Shown here: positions 1-19,589 of the stretch, in pieces | How the letters are laid out: the number at the start of each line of letters is the position of its first letter | Position numbering within the stretch: the first letter of the stretch is position 1 | Assembly (NCBI GenBank): GCA_964006375.1 | Contig: OZ023262.1 | Location: forward strand, 87,127,154-87,191,153 | DNA from: Tillus elongatus | Lineage: Eukaryota; Arthropoda; Insecta; Coleoptera; Cleridae | DNA length: 64,000 bases | Direction of reading: 5' to 3' | The notes under the pieces: model-generated | What the model was told of the DNA's origin: nothing | Databases searched by the model: none | Seen by the model: only the letters and a program-made list of their open reading frames with translations | Program-made: the position numbers and the translations under genes

Positions 1-655
<655 letters not shown>

Positions 656-689
656 TAATTAGTGTCAAAATTTTAATTTACCAAAATCA

Positions 690-2318
690 TGTATGTCTTG
701 GGAGTTTACAAAAACTAACTTTGGGACCTTTTTCGATCACGATTGCTTCTCGGATAATTCTGGTTTTGAAGTTTTAAACAGAGGCTATTGATTTGGCATT
801 ATCAAAGTCTATTTTGTGTCCTGTATGAATATGGCCAGCGCCGATGAGGCTTCGGATTTTCTAACTGCGAGGGTGTGTTCATATATTCGATTGCGAATGC
901 GTCTATTTGTTTGTCCTACATAAGTTCGGGAACAGTCAGAACAAGGAATTTCGTAAACTCCGTGGGATTCGTTTGGAATCGTATCCTTGGGAGTTTATAT
1001 CAGATTTGGCAGTTTTTGCTCTGTTGTGAATATCTTTTTGATATTATGGGTTCTAAAAATTCGGCTGATTTTGTCGGTGACACTTTTAGTGTATGGTAAA
1101 AACGCTGTGTGTTCTTGTGTGAACTCTGTCTGTTCTTGTGGTGTAGTGGTTTGTTGTTGTGGGTTTCTAATGTTTCGTAGTATATGATTGTTGTCGTATC
1201 CGTTTTCTAGCAATTTCTGTCTTAAGAAGTTTAATTATGTATGTTTATTGTTATTGTCCGTTAGTCTAAGGGATCGTGTTACTAGTGTTCCAACCACGGA
1301 ATTTAGTTCCGATGGGTGATGGTGAAATTGGACATTAATATAACGATTAGTGTAGACTGGTTTTCGGTACCCAGTGTAAGAAAATCCTCTGACTGGGTTT
1401 TTAGTGATGCGTACATCTAAGAAAGGCAAAGAAAAATTATTTTCTCATTCCATGGTGAACTGGATTGGGGGCTTAATGTTATTTAGGTAAGAAAGGAACT
1501 CGTCTAGGGATTCTTTACCGTGTGACCAGAGAGCGAAGATGTCGTCAACGTATCTTAACCAACAGGTTGGTTTAAGTTGGGATGAATTGAGGGCTTGTGT
1601 CTCGAAGTTTTCCATGGAAATGTTAGCCAATGCAGAAGAGAGTGGCGAAATTTGTTTTGAAAAGGGAAATAGTTATTAGATGTGCAGTGTTCTAGAAGAG
1701 GTAAGGTATCGTGTAAAATACCGTGTTTATTTTTGAGAATGTCAAGGGTTACAGATAGAGGTATATTAGTGAATAAGGAAACTATATCAAAGCTCACTTG
1801 GATGTTGTTTTGAGGAATGGTGTTGTTTCGAAGAAGGTCAATGAAATGGGTGGAGTTTTGGACATACAATGTAGCGTTTTCTACTAATGGTTGGAGAGTT
1901 TTGATTAGATGTTTTACAAGTTTTTATGTGGGTGAACGGTGGGCACTTACTATAGGGCGAAGGGGAATATTAGGCTTATGGATTTTCGGAAGACCGTATT
2001 TTCTAGGAATGCGAGATAATTTTTCGCGGGGGATTAGTTCTTTTTTGAGGTCAGGACTGAGTTTGGAGTTATTGATGATAGTTTTGGTTTTATTTTCAAG
2101 ATAAGTTGTAGGGTCGATAGGGATTTGTTTGTAGTCTGTGCTGTTTGGTATATTGTCCATCTTTTGTATATAGTCTGTTTTGTCGAGTATGACTGTAGCT
2201 ATACCTTTGTCTGCTGGTAAGATTATCATTTCTGTGTTTAGGTTTAAGTCTCTGATTGACTGTCGTTCGTGAGAAGAAAGGTTGGCAAAACGTAATATCC
2301 TGGCAATGTCCTGTCTCG
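690..2318 (-). pseudogene. Penelope-like retroelement, RT plus GIY-YIG endonuclease, broken
   Basis: Reading on the minus strand, the start of the RT is seen at 2229-1924 with LPADKG and the signature RKYGLPKIHKP...LRPIVSA. Next come SFDIVSLFTNIPLS (about 1790-1730), the catalytic RYVDDIF (about 1560-1540) and PFLDV (about 1430). The C-terminal GIY-YIG nuclease lies at about 980-790, with GVYEIPCSDC, YVGQTNRR and EH. RT followed by GIY-YIG is diagnostic of the Penelope order. Several frame changes separate the blocks; one is a +1 shift in the nuclease near 830. The coding region is therefore dead, or the assembly has indels. The 5' side is cut off by a TA-core copy that begins at 2319. No hammerhead-like motif was seen with this copy, so it is probably a different Penelope lineage from those at 25 and 46 kb. 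Confidence 0.9.
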
Positions 2319-2400
<82 letters not shown>

Positions 2401-2527
2401 TGAACATGAAACTGACCCAGAATATGTGTTCTAGGGGGCCTCGTTCGCGCTCATTTGAAGAAATTATTTCAAAATTCAAAAGTTTAGATCTCCTCATTAG
2501 TGAACTTTTTAAAGAAAATTCAGTAAA
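2319..2527 (+). repeat. TA-core element, 3' half
   Basis: A (TA)n array at 2319-2395 is followed by the family 3' module (GAAACTGACCC, GCGCTCATTTGAAGAAA) and a terminal hairpin, slightly mutated to AAAATTCAGTAA. The 5' tag is absent. The array directly abuts the broken Penelope RT, so this copy marks its truncation point. Confidence 0.8.
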
Positions 2528-2573
2528 ACAAGCATTGCTTTCTCAATATAAACATCCCATTAAGAACAAAAAC

Positions 2574-3033
2574 TCTGGACGCAGCAAGTGCATTATGGTA
2601 GTGAATTTTTATAAAATGTTTCAAATTTTAATAACTCGGTTTACTATAAACTTAGAAAGTTTAGTTTTGGTATGTAGTAAGGTCTTTCCTAGGGAAAGAT
2701 ATAGACCAAATTTAATTTAAATAACTTTGTAATTTTTAGAGAAAAAAATTTTTTTCGAAATAAAATTTAAAATTTGAATAACTCAATTGTCTTTAAACTT
2801 AGAAAGTTGAATTTTGGTACTTAGTAAAGTCTCTCCCAAGGCAACATATATAGTAAATGTCATTAAAACAGCTTCGTTATTTTCGGAGAAATTTTTTTGT
2901 TTTAAATAAAACTCAAAATTTTCCCGGAAAACCCCGTTCGAACGGCTAACGAACTCATCCAAGACATTAACAAAAGAAAGACACTTGCCGAATTTCATTG
3001 AAATCTTTAATTATTTTTTGAGTTATCAGACGG

Positions 3034-3129
<96 letters not shown>

Positions 3130-3262
3130 ACATAAAAATTGAAACTGACCCCGGATATGGGTTCTAGGGGTCCTAGTTCGCGCTCATTTGAAAATTTTTT
3201 TTGCAAAGTCTCACCATCGATACCTCTCTAATAGTGATTTTTTAAAAATAAAAATTCACCAA
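2574..3262 (+). repeat. TA-core element, complete short form
   Basis: Begins with the family 5' tag TCTGGACGCAGCAAGTGC, followed by the subterminal TAGTGAATTTT. The core (TA)n is at about 3038-3126. The 3' module GAAACTGACCCCGGATATG leads into a degenerate hairpin ending AAAATTCACC. Internally, the block near 2600-2700 (AAACTTAGAAAGT...TAGTAAGGTC) recurs at 2790-2850, a partial internal duplication. Non-coding. Confidence 0.8.
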
Positions 3263-4289
3263 AATACATATGTCGCATAATCTCTGTAGTGCAGTGTTTT
3301 GCAAGAGCATCATGTTATAAATTAACATCACTAACAATGACATGATCGTTAACATGGAAGTGAATAATCCCGATTACAAGCGGATGCACAGAACTATTTG
3401 CTTTATATATCGATTTGCCTGCAATCTAGCATGCATTGCCAGCAGACTGCTAGATTTCAGACGGAATAAAACAACTCCCGTGCTATCTCGTAGCATCGCT
3501 AACATAGTTTTATTCCAACGGAATAGAATGGTGGTTGGTAGAGACGAATAATAATTATCCCTGTGTAATGACATCGTTACACTGGGAGCATGCATGGAGT
3601 TTTATTTTCTATCAAGTATGCGATGCTTCATTATGGGTCAATTCAAAAAAGCCTGGAGGTAGCAAGTGCTTTATGGTAGCAAATTTTTTTAGAAATGGTC
3701 TTCACATTTTTACAAAAATTATACAAGGTATAACATAACGTCCTGCAGATATTTCAGGGGGTGATACTACTCTGCAAAATAAGAAAAAAAAATGTTAGTA
3801 GACCCATGGTCGAAAACACACCAATTTTTATATACAACGTGACACAGTTTCCATTTTTTTATTATATTTTGCGTTTTTCTCTCGTATGCCTCAAGATAGA
3901 ATTTTAAAATTTGGTACACCTATTTTCGTTGAAAGCCTCTACCAAAAAATTTCAAAATGGTCCGTCGTCATATACAGTGTCTTATATTTCCTTGAGTGAT
4001 GTACTATTTTATGCTTCGTAACTTCGTTTTGAAGCACCCTGTATAAAGTCTGATGCCAAATTATAATTTCGTTTTCATTTGTTTAGCTTTTTGGCCTTTT
4101 GCATTATTCCCGTATCTCTCACCGTTTTCGATTAATCCGCAAAAACAGCTATCGATGCATATCCAATATTAATTAAAAATAAACTAGTAGGCTGGGTCAC
4201 CTTATTTGTCAATGTTGCTTCTTGACTTTGTGACGTTTTGCATTGAGTGATTACTTCGTTTCATTTTTTCAAATTGTTTTTGATTTGTT
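3263..4289. other. Unannotated AT-rich stretch with a solo 5' tag
   Basis: No gene is supported. A degenerate TA-core 5' tag lies at about 3652-3735 (TGGAGGTAGCAAGTGCTTTATGGTAGC). Around 3464-3522 there is a small hairpin, with arms GGAATAAAAC and GTTTTATTCC. The part after about 3980 contains ACAGTGTCTT- and CACCCTGTATA-like strings typical of Tc1/mariner termini. It probably belongs to the 5' flank of the transposase that follows. Confidence 0.4.
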
Positions 4290-5317
4290 GGTTACGGTTG
4301 AGTTTGCTAATCAAGGGCATGCAGAAATGCATTTAATCTATGGAAAAGCCAATTGCACATCTTATGAAGCCTGCACTTTATGCACGTAGATATCCTAATC
4401 GATTACTACCTAACCCAAGGACGTTCTCAAATGCACATATGCGGCTATGTGAAACTGAAACATTTAAGAAATCAAATTATTTTGGAGGAGAAAATCAATC
4501 GAAGAGAACTCCAGAAGTCGAAGAAGCAGTCCCGAATAAAGTGTAAAATGACCCTGCTAGGAGTACAAGAAAGATTGCATCAACATTATATATTTCATTG
4601 ACGCCTGTCTGGAGAATTTTTGTACATAATTAATGAACCCTTACCACGTCACGAGGGTCCAAGCTCTTCTTTCACGTGACTTTCTTCTATGCTTAAAGTT
4701 TTGCCAAAGGTTCCTACAAATGATCTCTCAAAATGAGTTGTTTGCAAACAATTTTATTTAGTGATGAAGCAAACTGTTTGAGGAATGCCATTCGGAATTT
4801 CTATAATAAGCATTTTTGGGCAAAAGAAAATCCGCATCTAGCACGTGAAAATAATTTCCAACAGCAGTTTTCTGTAAGTGTGTGTGCGGGCATTATTGGA
4901 GATTATTTGTTAGGACCTTTATTTCTGCCGGAAAGGCTGAATGGACGTAATTATTATTCATTTCTCATAGATGAACTTCCAGTGTTTTTGGAAGAGGTAC
5001 CAATTCTTTGTAGAAACCAAATATGGTTTACGCACGATGGTGCACCAGCCCATACAAGTATGAAGGTGACGGAGTTCCTGAATCTGCATTTGAGCAACCG
5101 CCGGATATGTCGAGGGGGACCTCAGCAATGGCCTCCTAGATCACCAGACCTCAATAGTCTGGACTTATGGGAACACCTGAAGTCATTGGTGTACTTGGCG
5201 TCAATTAAAACAGAGGAGGAATTGCGAAATAGAATAGTGACTTCATGCGATATCATTCGCAATATGTCTGGATTTTTTATTTATTTCAACAATACACCAC
5301 AAGGGCTCACAGCCTAA
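4290..5317 (+). pseudogene. Tc1/mariner transposase, DD41D type, decayed
   Basis: The N-terminal DNA-binding part is readable at about 4293-4546 (AEMHLIYG, ARRYPNRLLPNPRTFS, RLCETETF, TPEVEEAV). After a frame change and decay, the catalytic part reads openly from 4733. It has FSDEA (first D), WAKENPH, WFTHDGAPAH (second D) and WPPRSPDLNSLDLWEHLKSLVY (third D). Counting from the D of HDG to the D of NSLD leaves 41 residues between them. That is DD41D, the spacing of the rosa/Visitor-like groups. The protein ends with a C-terminal helix region and stops at 5317. The M at 4733 is not a true start but lies inside the family alignment. Inverted ends were not resolved. It is non-functional as read because the middle part is frameshifted. 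Confidence 0.88.
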
Positions 5318-5790
5318 ATACTATCGTACCGTGGGTGTCGACAAGAAGGAAAGAGGCAACTTGTTAATTCTGGACTTGGAGGTTTGGAGGTCCGGAGGAA
5401 AAGGAAAAACATGTGCCGGCAAGGAGTTCCAAAACGTGGAAGTCCTCGGAACAAAAGAGAAGGCAGGACAAAATGGTGTATGTCTGGTGACCTGGACAGT
5501 TAAAGGGTGCTTTCGATCGGTTCCTCTGGTAGATCTGTTGGGGGCAGCAGGTGGAGGAACTATGGAAAAAAGCTCCTCTGAGCAGTGCCCGCGCAGATAT
5601 CTATAAGAGAGGGAGAAGTCACCAACGGCACGTCGGTGGGCAAGGGATGGCAGCGTTTGGGTAAGGGTGGGATCACCGATGAGACGTATAGCTCACTTCT
5701 GAATGAAGTTCAGGATATCGAGTGTAGAAGCGGCAGCGGCACCCCAGATGTGGGAGCGCGATGAAAGAGTGCTTAGGTCTAGAATCCTGC
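5318..5790. other. GC-richer block of unknown nature
   Basis: Clearly higher GC than its surroundings. It has one open frame of 91 codons at 5331-5606 (+) but no motif I recognise. The block runs to about 5775 and then returns abruptly to AT-rich DNA. It could be a UTR or ORF1 piece of a LINE, or an eroded exon. I saw no splice or poly(A) evidence to decide. Confidence 0.3.
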
Positions 5791-8583
<2,793 letters not shown>

Positions 8584-9540
8584 ATGTGGGCGTAGATAGT
8601 GCGTTAGGGTAAATACTTTTGAAAACATGTTTCGTTCCAAAAAAAATTTGGCAAAAAATAAATCACATATTTACAAAAAAAGCATTTGGCCAATGGAAAC
8701 AAATAATGCAGAAATTTAACAACTACTCAAACATATTTACATATTTTATTCACCACTTCAGAATATGTGTTTGAAAAATATGACATTTGCGTTAAAATGA
8801 TTGTGTTCCAATTTGCCGCAAATTTAAGATTTTTTGCTAATAAATATCGTAAATGGGAACAGAATATTGAAGATGATCAGACGACTGTGACCAAGAGATG
8901 TAAATCTACATTTTTTTAATGAAATTTCGCTAAGATGTTTTAGCCGCTTTGCGTTTTCGCAATACCTTATCTTGTTCAAGAATAGCTGCGTATCTATAAT
9001 GACGTCCTTGGGAGTAACAGAAACAACGCCTACAGCTTCAAAAGCCAATCTCGTCAAAAATATTGTTCGCCATTGTGTAAAATAATGTACTAATTAGTTC
9101 AGACGACACAGAATTGAGATCCGTTGTAATTTAGGACAGACTCTGTATACATGCAACAATAAAATGGAAGAGAGCCATCCAAACACTTCACAACGCTGTT
9201 TGAGTTCTACTTTGAAGTGTTGTACGGGTTTAAGTGTCTGGAGCACAACAAAATCCATTGGGAGAGAGTCAGAAACGAGACGGCATTATATCTGCATAAT
9301 CACTGAATTGTCTTTTATATTCCTGGAAGTATCTTAATTATAAACTGTGGAAAATTTGAAAGAATAGATCCCGAGATAAGCGGATTTCGCTTATATCTTT
9401 AAAACAGCTGCCGAGGATCAGATTATTCTCATAGAATTAGAAGTTTTCAGCTCTGCGGTGACGTACCTGCCCTACTTTTTCTGCTACTCAATAATCAAAA
9501 TATATGAGAAGCACAAACTTTAAAACTGATAAGCAGTTCT
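8584..9540. other. Unannotated stretch
   Basis: No gene, tRNA or known repeat was recognised. The longest open frame (77 codons, minus, 8824-9057) has no recognisable motif. Confidence 0.5.
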
Positions 9541-9930
9541 GCTACATATACGAGGGTGGTTTGTTGGATAATTTGGCTTGGTAATAAAAGTAAAGATTTT
9601 TATTAACAAAGTGAGCGTCACTCCTTAAAAATTCAACGCGCGTTATCTAACGTTTCTTCAAGTTCTGATCCTTTTCAAAAGGTTCGGTCCCTCAACGGCT
9701 TGAAATACTCTTTAGGTATTTTACGCTATCTTAACTGGAACCAAAGTTTTAACCAGCAAGTATACTTTTCTGTTTCATGAACAAACAAAAATCCGAATGA
9801 GCAAAATCGGGTGAATAGAGTGGAGACAAAGCAAATATTATCCTGAATGGAGCCAACCTATATCAGCTAACACGACATGAATGCACTGGTGCGTCGCTAT
9901 AGAAGAGTACTCATCTTCCGGTCATTTAAG
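9541..9930 (-). pseudogene. Eroded mariner transposase, C-terminal relic
   Basis: On the minus strand a frame at about 9825-9640 reads LYSPDFAHSDFCLF. This matches the mariner consensus YSPDLAPxDxxLF around the last catalytic Asp. It is interrupted by several stops. Further down it reads LIKIFTFITKPNYPTNHPR, resembling the tail of mariner proteins close to the terminus. A possible end, TACGAGGGTGGTTTG, is at 9549. A different, more classic mariner lineage than the DD41D copies elsewhere. Old and dead. Confidence 0.6.
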
Positions 9931-10042
9931 GTCAATTTTGTGTTTCTTTTCTCTGTAGTCTTACCAAAAGTGACGCATAATATTGCCGGGTAAAAGTTCT
10001 GCCTTGCCTTGAAGTATTTGATAGAGACGATTCCTTTCCCGT

Positions 10043-10078
10043 TCGTAAAACGAAAAATTCACTAATGAGGAGATCTGT

Positions 10079-10155
<77 letters not shown>

Positions 10156-11793
10156 GAGCCGATTTTAATGAAATTTGGTACATACCTTTCTTTTGTAAGT
10201 GGCTTGGACAAGTTCTTTAGCTACGAAAATCGGTCCAGTTTTTTCGAAAAAATTTTGGGTTTTCCTTTGGAAAATTTTTGTATCACCGAAAATGACAAAG
10301 CTATGACAACATATTGGCATATACGTTTCTACTGTCCAGCTTACCCTACGTGTCAAAATTCAGATTTCTAAGTTGAAAGAAAAAAAAGTTATAGGCATTT
10401 TAAAAAAAATTGAGTGTAACTGGTGATCAGAGAAAAGCACAAGAAGAAAATATTTTGTGTGATTAACAAAACCAATTGAATATTACATCCAACGGTTGAG
10501 TTTTCTTGACACAAAAACGTCAAGAAGTAGCAGAAAAAAAAAGAAAAAATATTTTGAAAATTTGATAATTTTTCTTCTTCAAACGTCAAAGTCGCGATTT
10601 GAAACGTCAAAATTTGCAATTTTCAGACAACGAATTTGGAAAAAATACGGATTATGTAGACGATATGTCATAAGAAGTGTGTTTTACAAAGCCTTAGCAT
10701 TCAGCTTCAACCATCATTGTCCTTCATTTTACTAAAATATTTTCAGAAAATCCATTTCAAATAGACCCTTTTTCTGATACTTTGGCAGTAGTTTTAGCTA
10801 TAAAGTTTATGGTTTAATAGTCTATATTTTATCAAATTAATTTTCTTCGAAAAAATTCGTTATTGAGAAGACCGCGACTTAAATTTTAAAAAGATTTTTT
10901 CAAATGAGCGCGAACTATAACCCCAAAAACCCATATACGGGATCAGCTTCAGTTTTTGTCAGTTTACACATATACAGGGTGACGCTTTTCTACGGCAACG
11001 CTCAATATATCCGTTATTATACAAGATATGATAGAAAAGTATATACGTTAATTATAGCTCGAGCTGCATCTCATAAACTTATTTTGACAATCACAGGGCG
11101 GCCCATAAGTCGTTGGTGATACACACTTTCTTTTTTAAATAGAAGACACCCTTATTTTATTGCATTTTTGTATTTTTCAGCGAATTATAATGCATGTTTG
11201 TAAGAAAAAAAAATGATATTGTTCATCGTTTTTGAGTTATCTCAATTCTTTTGCAACCTTTCATGTTTTTTGCACATATTTCAAACACATATATCAAATT
11301 GTGAAATGGCGTTTTTATCAATAGATAGCGGAGGCCCATGGAAATGACCCATTGAGAGAGCTTTTTGTTTGTATTACCCGTCGAAAAATCGAGCTACTGT
11401 TAATGAGCACGCTCAAATAGTGGCTGAATTTTAAAAGTTTTCGCTGAAATGTTTTTACTATTTCTGTTGAATTTATTTTTGTAAGATTTTTGTGATATGT
11501 TGGTATTTGATAATAAATGTTTAGTAAGTTATTGTAAAACAAAGGTTGTCGAATTTTTGTGAAAAATATAATTTAGTGTAACATTACTGAAGGCAATTTC
11601 TGTAAAAAAAATTGTGATTTTATGTAAAAGAAATTTTGAAACAACAAAGCTATTTTAATGAAATGGGGTACATTGTTACTACTATATAGGTTATACTGTC
11701 AAATGCCAAATTTTATTTTGAAAACAAAACATAATGGGCATTAAAACCATTTTTACGAAAATTCGATACAGTAACGCATTTGCGGCGTCCAGA
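10043..11793 (-). repeat. TA-core family, long composite copy
   Basis: On the minus strand it starts at about 11793 with the 5' tag (GTCTGGACGCCGCAAATGCG) and ends near 10043 at the family 3' hairpin. The (TA)n lies at 10081-10153. An internal 3' module (GCGCTCATTTGAAAAAATC, TAATAACGAATTTTTTCGAAG) occurs at about 10850-10960, so the copy is two units joined head to tail. The right unit has a short ACATATACAGGGTGACGC segment in place of the TA core. The paired GACGTTT motif flanks TCGCGATTT near 10580-10610. Non-coding. Confidence 0.75.
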
Positions 11794-12072
11794 CTTTTTT
11801 AATTATATTTTGCAAACTTTAATTGTATGTAAACTTCCTGTAATACAAGAGAAACAGTAGCCTGGCAGCCAACTTCTGCATCTATTTGTAACATACTTCT
11901 CTTTTTTTTCTATATCAAGATTTGCATAAGAGGATTATAAAACCGGAAATACAACGTCAATGTAAGCCTCTCTTGCGCAAAATAATTTAGCTTTATATTA
12001 CATTTTTCGGATATGTTCCCCGTACGTAGTGTATGTCTCGTGAAAGGCAAATTTTAAATATATGTAAAAAGC

Positions 12073-12652
<580 letters not shown>

Positions 12653-13002
12653 GGGCAGAAATTTACTATTTAAATGCTACTCTGTTAGTGACTTGCATTA
12701 ATTTATTAATGTATAAATATATCTCGATTACACAGTGAATTATTTTATATCTTAACTAGACCGCGTTACATTCAACAATGAATCCATTTACCCCAATGTT
12801 CGTGCTCCGTCCTCCGTCCACGTTCCCTGTTGGTGAATCATCATGCTCCGTAATCGGTCGCCACACATTTGCTTTACCTTAATAAAAATTATTCGAGATA
12901 GAATCAATAAGACTACTTAACTCTAACGTAATAAGAGTCGCTATTTCCTATGTGAGATGTGATTATAGTTTTAAAGATGCCAGATCTGGTAAACTTAAAA
13001 TT
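12653..13002. other. Unannotated spacer
   Basis: 350 bp between two TA-core copies. Nothing recognised. Confidence 0.5.
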
Positions 13003-13305
13003 TCGGGACGCAGCAAGTGCGTTATCGTAGCGAATTTTCATTAAATGCTTTAAATTTACGTAACTGAATTTTCTATAAACGTAGAAAGCTAAGTTTTGGT
13101 ATATAGTAAGGCATTTACGAGAGCAGCATACCAACCAAATTTCATCCAAATAAGTTTGTTATATTTCAAGATGCAATTTTTTCCGGAATTTTTTTTTTCA
13201 GACAAATTGGTCCGTTAGCGCTGGCTAACGAACTTTTCCAAGCCATTATTAATAGAAGAAAGATTCTTTCAGAGTTTGATCAAAATCGGTTAATAACTTT
13301 TTGAG

Positions 13306-13395
<90 letters not shown>

Positions 13396-13512
13396 AATGA
13401 GCCTTAGTTTCGGGTTCTACGTGCCAAAATTCGTGTTCATTTGAAAAATTTTGTAAAGTCTCACCATCGATACCTCTGTTTTGCCGAATTTTTTTAAATA
13501 AAAATTCGCTAA
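13003..13512 (+). repeat. TA-core element, short form variant
   Basis: 5' tag CGGGACGCAGCAAGTGCG, core (TA)n at about 13307-13392, and a diverged 3' module with the terminus AAAATTCGCTAAG. It shares the CACCATCGATACCTCT variant of the 3' module with the copy ending at 3262, so these two form a subfamily. Confidence 0.8.
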
Positions 13513-13733
13513 GAAACCATAAATTTATCGAGCTGGAATCGATCACGTAACCTTCTGCGTAGAAGACAAGACAAGACGCTGCCACTAAGCTATCTAAGGA
13601 TACTTTAACTAACGTTTTGTATATATTATATTTGACACCGGCTTCATGCCCAGCATATTATAGTTAAAGTTTACGTAACATATTTTTTTATCATAAAGAT
13701 TTGCTGGTATTAACTGAATACAAAAAAAAAAAC

Positions 13734-15422
<1,689 letters not shown>

Positions 15423-15430
15423 AAAGGAAA

Positions 15431-18440
<3,010 letters not shown>

Positions 18441-18952
18441 TTCCCAGGATGACAATTTTGGTTCCGGTATCTATATTTCGTGTTCGTTTGTCAGGTGCCA
18501 AACTTCTTTATAAGCTCGTGTAACCGTCAACTCACTCTCTTTCAATAAAATTGTAATAACTTTAAGAACTATGTTAAAAAATATACTAAGAGAAAAAGCA
18601 GCAGTGTCATGTGAGCTATCCCGTTTGGGAGCTTTGTCAGTAAGCATCGTTTGGGAGAACCGCCAGTAACTACTGTTTGGCGTCCCACCAGTCACCATTG
18701 TCTGCAGGAACTGCTAAACCTGTACCTTCGTACCGCAACGTTGCCAAGATGTAAGAATGGTTAGATTAGGTAATTAAGTAAGAATGACATGACATAATAA
18801 AACCAGAGTATACCAGAGAGTATTATATTATGAAATCTTTACGCGCCAGATTTTAAACTTTTCATTATTTTAATGTATGCATCTATATGTTTATGGGGCT
18901 ATATCTAGAACGTCCTATAAAATTGGTGTCCCTTCCGACCCAAAATTTAAAA
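18441..18952. other. Unannotated stretch
   Basis: Nothing recognised in this 510-bp segment; the minus open frame at 18471-18698 has no known motif. Confidence 0.45.
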
Positions 18953-19444
18953 AAAATTATCAACTGACCCTCAGAACACAATGGTGTTTTATGTCACTCA
19001 TGCATAAATATCTCCTTATATATTTGTAGTATGTTCGTGTCCATCAAAGGGTTGAGCATATAGTAACATACTAAACCAGAGAGTGTGTGTGTGTTTTGTT
19101 TATTTAAAGTCGGCCTATTTCCCCGACTATGGCCAATCATCGACGCCAGGGAGCAGTTTCACCTCACTATCCTGGAATTTTTGCCCAACTCCTGCCTTTC
19201 TGTAAGGAGGGTAGGGATCTTTAACGTGCCTAGCATCGCATGGACACAGGACCGACAGCTTTACGCCCCCTCTGAAGGGCGGAACGTGCAGACATTCAAC
19301 TTGCTCAAATACAATGCCAGAACCTCGAGTACCAGGAGTACCCTGGGATCGAACCCAGTACCCTTCGGTTCAGTGGCACACGTTCTTACCCCTGAACCAC
19401 CGAGGTTCTTAAAACCATAGTGTTCTGACAATCAGTTGATAATT
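18953..19444. repeat. Inverted-repeat pair enclosing a SINE
   Basis: The left arm (about 18953-18990) holds TTATCAACTGACCCTCAGAA; the right arm (about 19411-19444) holds its complement, with GTGTTCTGACAATCAGTTG. About 33 of 37 positions appear to match by eye. The loop contains a CATCAAAGGGTTGA string, similar to the piggyBac terminus at 21890, and the SINE at 19085-19407. This is probably a piggyBac-related MITE into which the SINE inserted. Confidence 0.5.
19085..19407 (-). mobile_element. tRNA-derived SINE, family A, full-length
   Basis: On the minus strand the head reads CCTCGGTGGTTCAGGGGTAA (A-box-like) and then GGGTTCGATCCCAG (B-box-like), as in a tRNA-derived Pol III promoter. The body has a conserved CACGTTAAAGATCCCTACC segment, GGTGAAACTGCTCCCTGG and ATTGGCCATAGTCG. 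The tail is TTTAAATAAACAAAACACAC with a CA run. The body recurs at 45.5 and 62.6 kb. The plus-strand open frame of 111 codons here is incidental. Confidence 0.8.
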
Positions 19445-19589
19445 TTTTATAAAATAAGCCCTTTACAAAAATTCTCATACTGAGAACATAGCTTCCCATT
19501 ATCCCGTGCAATGTAGGTCCCATGAAAAAATTCAATAATAAATACTCTTATTTTATTTTTATTTATTAATGTTTTCATATAATTTTATT

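Noticed and set aside
3342..3551. Overlapping plus and minus frames of about 70 codons
   Set aside because: Both strands are open over a partly self-complementary segment; more likely a chance result of the hairpin than a gene.
10973..11115. ACAGGGTGACGC and CCATAAGTCGTTGGTGAT blocks as a separate mariner MITE
   Set aside because: They recur at fixed positions inside the composite TA-core copies at 28.8, 32.9 and 15.4 kb, and no TA-flanked inverted partner was found, so I treat them as part of that family.
19330..19407. Possible tRNA gene on the minus strand
   Set aside because: Same reasoning: A and B boxes of a SINE head continuous with the SINE body.
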